Part shown: positions 55,201 through 59,373 of the stretch, piece after piece
Layout: each line of letters opens with the position of its first letter
Position numbering within the stretch: the first letter of the stretch is position 1
Assembly (NCBI RefSeq): GCF_000003815.2
Contig: NC_049984.1
Span: forward strand, 25,102,476-25,161,848
Length of the DNA stretch: 59,373 nucleotides
Direction: 5' to 3'
Source: Branchiostoma floridae
Lineage: Eukaryota > Chordata > Leptocardii > Amphioxiformes > Branchiostomatidae
The notes under the pieces: model-generated
Seen by the model: the letters and a program-made list of their open reading frames with translations, nothing else
What the model was told of the DNA's origin: nothing
The model's database searches: none
Position numbers and translations under genes: made by a program

Positions 55201-56515
55201 TGGAATAAAACTAGCTTGGTGATAACAGCCAATTGTTTGTATATTATCGAAAAAGTCTAATAGTGTGTAGCTTGGAATAGAAGAGTGGCAAATATCTTTT
55301 GTGTTGGCAGTATTTTATTGGATGTAATCGCTAGTGCTGGTACGGCTGAAAGTATCTTAGGACACTGAAAGTTACACCAAGACATGTCCAATTTTTTAAA
55401 AGTTTTTTTCTCAAAAAAGTTCCTTCACAGTGACTTTTTTTTTTTTTTTCTTTTTTGTTCAGAAAATGTTTTCCGTATTGTCTGGAGATGCACTCAAAGA
55501 CATCTTTATAAGTTAACAATCAATTGTTCTGAATGGATGCTTACCAACCGGAGACCCTCCCTTTACATGTGAAGAGAGAATGTGTACAACATACCTTACT
55601 TTAACACCTTAAGTTAGTTCTTCCTGTGCCTATCACACTACATATAGTACATGTATTTGCCTACATCCTATGTCTACTTTTCTCTCTGTAAGTTGTTTTT
55701 ATTTCCATGTATGTATATGTGAAACTGCATGGGCCCTATCGAAAACCAGTGTATTGGCACTGAATAGGCTACCCAGGTGTTTCAAAATAAACAAACAAAC
55801 AAACAAACATGTCTATACACCTTTCTCACGCGGCGGCCATGATAGATGTAAAACAAGTTCAATGAGGCAAACAAAAGACTGTCCATCATAATTAGCAGTT
55901 CAACCAATGATAGCCTATCAATTAGGAAAGGGACCAATAAGAGATTTGGCTGCATGTCCGTCAAATATTTGCATTATTATGTCTTTATTTTGCATCTCTT
56001 AAGGGACTATGGGGTCAGTCTACGCTACTCTAAATTGCTACATCTTTCGGTGCATAACACTAGTTATAATATTTGTTATTTGATCTTATATTGTGAAAAT
56101 TTGTGTGGTTTGGAGGAATTCTAAATGGCAGCTGATTTTAGAAATAAGTTTTGTCTGTTTGCCTCATTGACCTCGTCTTCGATCTATCATGGCCGCCGCG
56201 TGAGAAAGGAGTATTGCCAGTCAACAAAATGTAGCCAGAGCATGTGTCTTCTAAAGATGTGTCTTCTTCTTGACGCGTTCTAAACAAACTTTATGTCCTT
56301 CCATGCTACATGTATCTCAAATTGTCTTGGTGTAACTTTCACCTTTCTAAGACATATTTGTCCCAACCAGTGAGACAAAAAAAAAATCAAGAACAAAAAT
56401 GTAACTCACCATGCATATTTTTTTGTATTGTCTACAGAATCTCCAAGGGGTTTTTGCCCAGCCCAATGTCCTAACCCACCTGTCCCTGTCTGGGACTGAG
56501 TGTGCTATTGACCCA
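34209..56515 (+). CDS. CARMIL: CARMIL-type capping-protein regulator (PH + LRR), 5' part, 14 exons
   Basis: Exons: 34209-34251, 34404-34498, 41828-41878, 45014-45073, 47565-47692, 48669-48766, 49272-49342, 50553-50626, 51382-51457, 52288-52373, 52849-52943, 53704-53790, 54469-54563 and 56438-56515. They total 1137 nt, 379 codons in frame; all junctions are GT..AG. Residues ~1-125 (KVGMKKLIKVQTG, SRAFILSAK, HYLNIQS) form the PH-like domain. Next come GPCGGFSAMYTCMCDF and REEVIWDVDTIYLSQ, diagnostic of CARMIL/LRRC16. Leucine-rich repeats follow (KLEELVLENAGL, LHTVSLSHNHLEDRG, LQHLNLTKVGMTAKG, LKQLHLADN, LTHLSLSGTEC). CARMILs bind membranes through PH, and regulate actin capping protein and type-I myosin through C-terminal segments not in this window. 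The last visible exon ends phase 0 at a good donor, so the gene continues beyond 59373. Which vertebrate paralogue (1-3) it matches cannot be told. Confidence 0.95.
34708..34911. mobile_element. MITE with GAGGGTCTGCATG-type ends, copy 2
   Basis: It starts gggggcctgcatgcatagg and ends cccccatgcagaccctc. The interior (agtattcgcctt, gaggcgacacaattttatg) is shared with 35970-36148. The left end is decayed. Confidence 0.55.
35176..35221. repeat. ACACA/ACAAC pentanucleotide microsatellite
   Basis: About nine units of acaac/acaca with two interruptions. Confidence 0.85.
35970..36148. mobile_element. MITE with GAGGGTCTGCATG-type ends, copy 3
   Basis: It starts GAGGGCCTGAATG and ends CCCATGCAGATCCTC. 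Interior words taatgaggcaaccaaatttt and ggcgaatgtagcc match copy 2 in order. Confidence 0.6.
37357..37695. mobile_element. hAT-like MITE, TTGACGGA family, copy 1
   Basis: It starts CAGGGCTCTCGCCAGC and ends GCTGGCTAAAGCCCTG, with a perfect 8-bp duplication ATTTGGTT. The word tgacggaa/ttccgtca occurs at least five times in the first 110 bp. It is about 90% similar to 53078-53420. Length is 339 bp. Confidence 0.92.
38603..38811. mobile_element. TA-duplicating MITE of the CCGTAAAT type, copy 2
   Basis: It starts CCGTAAATTCATCTACTTTT and ends AAGAGTTACAG, flanked by TA. The interior gggtggttttaatatttt and gctgcaaaaataaaataact are as in 9541-9722. Confidence 0.6.
40724..41060. mobile_element. MITE with ACCTTTATCYGTGGGGT ends
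   Basis: ACCTTTATCCGTGGGGTTAA and following tatatccattg at the left are mirrored by caatggatataggtt and ACCCCACAGATAAAGGT at the right. A third partial copy of the word (gggatataggttac) lies inside. The target duplication is uncertain. Confidence 0.65.
41130..41235 (-). mobile_element. Possible LINE 3' end (minus orientation)
   Basis: The text gtttatttgcaagttcgtgc, cgagggctaattgcaagtac resembles reversed LINE 3' untranslated ends that begin with TTTATT. No coding remnant was seen. Confidence 0.3.
42190..44285 (+). mobile_element. GAAAG-tailed repetitive element split by a hAT insertion
   Basis: Tandem imperfect units of about 130 bp (taccaaatttcaggtcattt, ggttgtaaaacgaggataca, atggccaaaaat) run through 42190-42730 and resume at 44047 as tgccaaatttcaagtcaatc, ggagttgattcgatttg, ending in (GAAA)n. 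The form suggests a retroposed SINE-like element with a GAAAG tail. It is interrupted at 42731-44046. Confidence 0.6.
42731..44046 (+). mobile_element. 1.3-kb internally deleted relative of the 7.7-kb hAT element
   Basis: It starts CAGGGCTCGTGACTGC and ends CTGGAGCCCTG, flanked by AATAG on both sides. Interior 42840-43140 matches the reverse complement of 26560-26780 and 27510-27610 (for example gccgccattttga, ccattggccatttcggcgtg, attggtggaatatctgatat). 43490-43700 matches the reverse complement of 20330-20520 (for example ggctacactttctcctctgt). The transposase-coding middle is gone, and the outermost ~100 bp differ from the large element. Confidence 0.82.
44502..44708. mobile_element. TA-duplicating MITE (CTGTAAA ends), copy 2
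   Basis: It starts CTGTAAATGCATTAAAGTTC and ends TTTCTGCATTTACAG, flanked by TA. The interior ggtggttttaagttcgtgg is as in the other copies. Confidence 0.8.
45314..45673. mobile_element. PIF/Harbinger-like MITE, copy 3
   Basis: GGCCACACCAATTTTATTTG at the left is mirrored at the right and flanked by TAA on both sides (45311-45313, 45674-45676). Length is 360 bp. It is in CARMIL intron 4. Confidence 0.88.
46268..46585. mobile_element. hAT-like MITE, GCGTAGTGG family
   Basis: It starts CAGGGTTCTAGCCAGG and ends CTAGCTAGAACCCTG, with GACAC on both sides (5-bp duplication). The word tagcgtagtgg or its complement occurs at least four times near the two ends. Confidence 0.8.
48090..48467. mobile_element. 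MITE with palindromic CCTAGG ends, copy 2
   Basis: It has the same ~30-bp inverted ends as 8227-8543 (CCTAGGAAGAAAAATGTTGT) and collinear interior words. It is in CARMIL intron 5, shortly upstream of exon 6. Confidence 0.75.
49473..50208. mobile_element. hAT-like element, ACTTGCACC family
   Basis: It starts CAGGGCTCGAAATAC and ends GTATTTCGAGCCCTG, with GAGAT on both sides (5-bp duplication). The words acttgcac and gtgcaagt occur about nine times, all within ~110 bp of the two ends. No transposase ORF was recognised in its 736 bp. Confidence 0.85.
51535..51910. repeat. GGTACA-rich dispersed repeat with inverted ends
   Basis: Tandem aggtacaggtacaggtacag near 51535 is answered by inverted and related words (gtaccttagac, aggtacgatacaggtacg) up to about 51905. 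It is similar in style to 30930-31376. It is in CARMIL intron 9. Confidence 0.5.
52558..52760. mobile_element. TA-duplicating MITE (CTGTAAA ends), copy 3
   Basis: It starts CTATAAAATGCATTTAATTT and ends TTTCTCCATTTACAG, flanked by TA. Collinear with 44502-44708 (ggtagcgggaaaatgg, gtagcgccatagactgcagt). Confidence 0.78.
53078..53420. mobile_element. hAT-like MITE, TTGACGGA family, copy 2
   Basis: It starts CAGGGCTCTAGCCAGC and ends GCTGGCTAGAGTCCTG, flanked by GACTAGAG and GACTAGAT (7 of 8). It is close in sequence to 37357-37695 over its full length. It is in CARMIL intron 11. Confidence 0.9.
53813..54010. mobile_element. Diverged CAGTCAAACCT-type MITE remnant
   Basis: The left end TACAGTCAAACCTACATG resembles the element at 18802, and the interior has a ggaccactttttggtggtcc palindrome. 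The right end is degraded. Confidence 0.4.
55789..55809 (+). mobile_element. Retroposon 3' tail, AAAC units
   Basis: A short AATAAACAAACAAAC run of about five units directly follows gctacccaggtgtttca. The layout fits a 5'-truncated LINE end; no coding part was recognised. Confidence 0.4.
55820..56209. mobile_element. Foldback MITE with CCTTTCTCACGCGGCGGCC ends
   Basis: CCTTTCTCACGCGGCGGCC and following atgatagat at the left are mirrored at 56179-56209. aatgaggcaaac is also mirrored at 56155-56168. Length is 390 bp. The target duplication is unclear. It is in CARMIL intron 13. Confidence 0.75.
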
Positions 56516-56948
56516 GTGAGTACATGGTTACATACATGCATGCCGTACTGAACACAAGTACAATGTAGTACATAGCGATAGGCCTGTCCTTGGTGCTGAA
56601 CGCTGTGACCAATCACACTGTACTGAACATTACAAATTTGAACAAACCTATAGCTATATCATATGTTTTACTGTAAATTTTCATTCACATATGCATGGAT
56701 TTTTAATTGAGGGAATAAGAGGTTTCTGCAGTTTTTGTTGTTGTTGTTGTAACAATTCTGTAGCACAGTAATCATACAAGGGTTTAGGGAGACATACATT
56801 ATCTATTTCATTTGTCACAAATTGTCATAAAAGACATACCTAGCATGCTTAACACTTAGTCTACTAGATGTCAAATAATTTATCAAAATGGACTTGTCCT
56901 CAATGTTTATTTATGATAAATGATTCTGATAGAGAAGCAGAAGATTGC

Positions 56949-59348
56949 TAGCCTGGGTACCATCCCGGTAGGATTTTTTGGGTGTTGGATTGCTTGTTCG
57001 AACGAGCGCTTGAATGCTTGAACCCATTCCTTAATTCACTCATCAGGGCCCTCATCCAAAACAGCAGAGAAACAACTGTATATAGTGCATAATAAATGCA
57101 TGAGTTCGGGAGGTGGATCACGTCCCACGACTGGTCCGAGGTGCACGAAGCAGAAGGAGTAACTGCAAAGGCGGACGCCTTCCACGCGACACTTAATGAA
57201 GCCATCGAAACCCACTTCCCAACTAAAGTTATCACAACACACAGTACTGATAAACCCTGGGTGACACCCCAGATTAAACACCTCATCAGTCTGCGACAGA
57301 AAGCCTTTCACAAACAAGGCAGCGTCACCTGGAAGTTTTACCGAAACCTTACTCAACGCGCATTGGCTCGAGCGAAAAAGAGTCACTACAGTGACCGGGT
57401 GGCCTCCCTCAAACATGCTAATCCACGGCGCTGGCATCAGGAGGTAATGAACATGGCCAATGTGAGTAAAGGTAGTTCAGAGTTGAGAATCCCGGAACTG
57501 AACAACGAGGACAACGCAGCCGTTGCAAACATCATCAATAGAAAGTTCGCTGAAGTCTCTAAAGCACTCCCGGCACTTGATCTCTGTCAGCTGCCCACCT
57601 TCCTACCCGCTACAAACCAGCTCCCCAACCCGCATGTTTGGGATGTGTATCAGCGGCTTCTGGCTGTCAAGACGTCAAAGGCACCGGGTCTAGACAATAT
57701 TCCCCTGAAGCTACTCCGTGAGTTTGCCTGCGAACTGTCTACACCGTTCTGCCACATCCTTAATACATCATTCCAGGAGGGAGTTGTACCGAACCAGTGG
57801 AAGCAGGCGGTCGTTGTGCCCCTTCCTAAGACGCACCCTGTCAGTTTAGATCAGCTACGACCTATCTCCCTAACTTCTCAGTTTTCGAAAATAGCAGAGT
57901 ACTTTGCATTGAAATGGATTCTACATGACATTAAGTTTGACAAGAGACAGTATGGCAGCCTTAAAGGCCGCTCAACCGTTCAAGCCCTAGTCAGCTTAGT
58001 GGACAATCTATGCAAAGACACTGATGCTTCAAAATCCATCTGTACTTTGGTGGCTACGGACTTTTCTAAGGCCTTCGATCGAGTACACCACAACACCGTT
58101 ATCCTAAAACTGTTAAACAAAGGTCTGAGGCGCGAGCTGATTCCCTGGATTTGCGACTTCATTTCCGATAGGAAGCAGTGTGTTCGGTACCGTGATGCGC
58201 TGTCCAGTTGGGAACATCTCTCCTGTGGTGTTGCTCAGGGCACCTTACTCGGTCCCATCCTGTTTTTGACTCTTATTGACGATGCCGCAGGTAACACCAA
58301 CATTCCTACGTGGAAGTACGTGGATGACATGAATCTGCTGGAGTCCAGAGCCCTCCACCAGCCTTCCACCCTTCAACATGAGCTGGACGAGCTACACGCA
58401 TGGTCTACCAGCAACCACATGCTGTTGAACAGTGGCAAGTGCCTCACCATGCATGTGACCTTCTGTCGTAACCCTCCACTGCTCCCACCACTCCAGATTC
58501 GCGACACACCGTTAGCCGTTGTTCCCAGTCTTAAAGTTCTTGGACTACACGTCCAAAAGGATCTGCGATGGGACAAACAGGTTGACCAAATGCAGAAGTC
58601 CTCGTCGAGGAAGCTCTACCTCCTCAAACGGCTAAGGAAGTTCGCGCTGTCATCAGCCGACTTGACAACTATTTACACAGGCTATATCAGGCCAATTCTT
58701 GAATATGCGGCCCCTGCATGGTCACCTGGGCTGACACGCATCCAATCGGACAAGCTGGAGAGAATCCAGAAGCGAGCGTGCCGCATCATCTTAGGCAATG
58801 CCTACACAGGCTACCTTCCTGCACTGCAAACACTCGGACTTGTTACCCTAGCAGAAAGAAGGGAACAGCTCTGTCTCAAGTTTGCACGGACATTGCTGAA
58901 CTCGGAATACAGAGAATGGCTGCCTGCGACTAGATTCCAGATCTCGGGTCGAGCCACCAGAAATAGCCACAAATTGAACAGTCATATGTCCAGAACAAAC
59001 CGATATAGCAACTCACCGATTCCCTATATGAGCAATCTGCTCAATGCATACGGACCATAATTCCAGCATTAGTCATTACCATATCCACATCACCAAAATA
59101 ATACTCCCCTGTTATCAGACAATCGTCCAAATGAAATTTTAACCTATGTATATATGTATATAGTACTTATTCCTAGTAGTAACGTGTAATATTTGACTGT
59201 TTTTATTGTGTGTTTCGAATGTAAATTGAATTCAATTCAGTGGTCACACTGCGAATTTTCAATAAAGTCATCATCATCATCGTCAGAGCTAGAAGCGACT
59301 GCATATTATAGGTGTATAATAACTACTTTTAGGATGATATCCAGGCTA
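56949..59348. mobile_element. Mutator-like element carrying a LINE insertion
   Basis: It starts TAGCCTGGGTACCATCC and ends GGATGATATCCAGGCTA, with a perfect 9-bp duplication GAAGATTGC (56940-56948, 59349-59357). The ends match the 111-bp foldback MITE at 32613-32723. Nearly all of the interior is the LINE at about 57085-59277. Confidence 0.85.
57096..59060 (+). CDS. LINE reverse transcriptase, 5'-truncated but open (654 codons)
   Basis: The ORF lacks the endonuclease domain expected upstream. It begins in the linker before reverse transcriptase (WVTPQIKHLISLRQKAF). Reverse-transcriptase motifs follow in order: APGLDNIPLKLLREF, LRPISLTSQFSKIAEYF, TDFSKAFDRVHHNTV (first catalytic Asp), SCGVAQGTLLGPILF and KYVDDMNLL (YVDD catalytic pair). 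The C-terminal IRPILEYAAPAWSPGL and RIQKRACRIILG blocks are typical of CR1/Jockey-like LINEs. The 3' end, after about 190 bp, is ATAAAG plus a short ATC-type repeat at about 59261-59283. No stop or frameshift interrupts it, so the insertion is recent. The shown ATG is simply the first in the frame. It lies in a CARMIL intron, sense to the gene. Confidence 0.88.
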   Translation: MHEFGRWITSHDWSEVHEAEGVTAKADAFHATLNEAIETHFPTKVITTHSTDKPWVTPQIKHLISLRQKAFHKQGSVTWKFYRNLTQRALARAKKSHYSDRVASLKHANPRRWHQEVMNMANVSKGSSELRIPELNNEDNAAVANIINRKFAEVSKALPALDLCQLPTFLPATNQLPNPHVWDVYQRLLAVKTSKAPGLDNIPLKLLREFACELSTPFCHILNTSFQEGVVPNQWKQAVVVPLPKTHPVSLDQLRPISLTSQFSKIAEYFALKWILHDIKFDKRQYGSLKGRSTVQALVSLVDNLCKDTDASKSICTLVATDFSKAFDRVHHNTVILKLLNKGLRRELIPWICDFISDRKQCVRYRDALSSWEHLSCGVAQGTLLGPILFLTLIDDAAGNTNIPTWKYVDDMNLLESRALHQPSTLQHELDELHAWSTSNHMLLNSGKCLTMHVTFCRNPPLLPPLQIRDTPLAVVPSLKVLGLHVQKDLRWDKQVDQMQKSSSRKLYLLKRLRKFALSSADLTTIYTGYIRPILEYAAPAWSPGLTRIQSDKLERIQKRACRIILGNAYTGYLPALQTLGLVTLAERREQLCLKFARTLLNSEYREWLPATRFQISGRATRNSHKLNSHMSRTNRYSNSPIPYMSNLLNAYGP

Positions 59349-59373
59349 GAAGATTGCGGTGAGATGATTGGCC

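Overview
The window looks like animal nuclear DNA, most likely an invertebrate deuterostome or chordate such as a lancelet (Branchiostoma). That assignment is inferred from gene content, vertebrate-like exon structure and the density of small DNA transposons; no organism-specific marker was seen. There is no rRNA, confident tRNA, CRISPR array or bacterial operon structure. Genes were found by joining exons across canonical GT..AG sites with matching phases.

Four host genes are present. (1) A minus-strand stathmin-domain (STMND1-like) gene, last four coding exons at 1746-3556. (2) A plus-strand, single-coding-exon SOCS6-type adaptor at 5153-6649. (3) A complete eight-exon minus-strand COQ9 gene (coenzyme Q biosynthesis) at 16905-33708. 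(4) A plus-strand CARMIL-type gene (PH plus leucine-rich repeats) starting at 34209, whose last exon seen ends at 56515 and which must continue past the window. COQ9 and CARMIL are head to head with 500 bp between their start codons, so they probably share a bidirectional promoter. The four genes share no obvious pathway.

Most of the rest is layered mobile DNA. COQ9 intron 5 holds a Russian-doll insertion: a 340-bp hAT-type MITE (8-bp duplication ATATCATG) interrupted by a 7.74-kb hAT element (8-bp duplication GCTACAAC). The large element carries a nine-exon transposase gene and fragments of two LINEs. COQ9 intron 4 contains a 42-bp minisatellite of about 44 copies in which every unit repeats the 3' splice site and first ~15 nt of the next COQ9 exon. 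Elsewhere there are at least ten hAT-like non-autonomous elements (5-bp and 8-bp duplication classes), five PIF/Harbinger-like MITEs (TWA duplications), three Mutator-like foldback elements (9-10-bp duplications), many TA-duplicating MITEs, tRNA-derived SINE remnants and a 654-codon LINE reverse transcriptase ORF sitting inside a Mutator-like element at the right edge.

Region by region: 1-5.1 kb, tandem repeat, STMND1-like gene and SOCS6 upstream region; 5.1-6.7 kb, SOCS6; 6.7-16.9 kb, gene-free with MITEs; 16.9-33.7 kb, COQ9 with transposon-filled introns; 33.7-34.2 kb, shared promoter; 34.2-59.4 kb, CARMIL with a 7.3-kb first intron and many MITEs in later introns.
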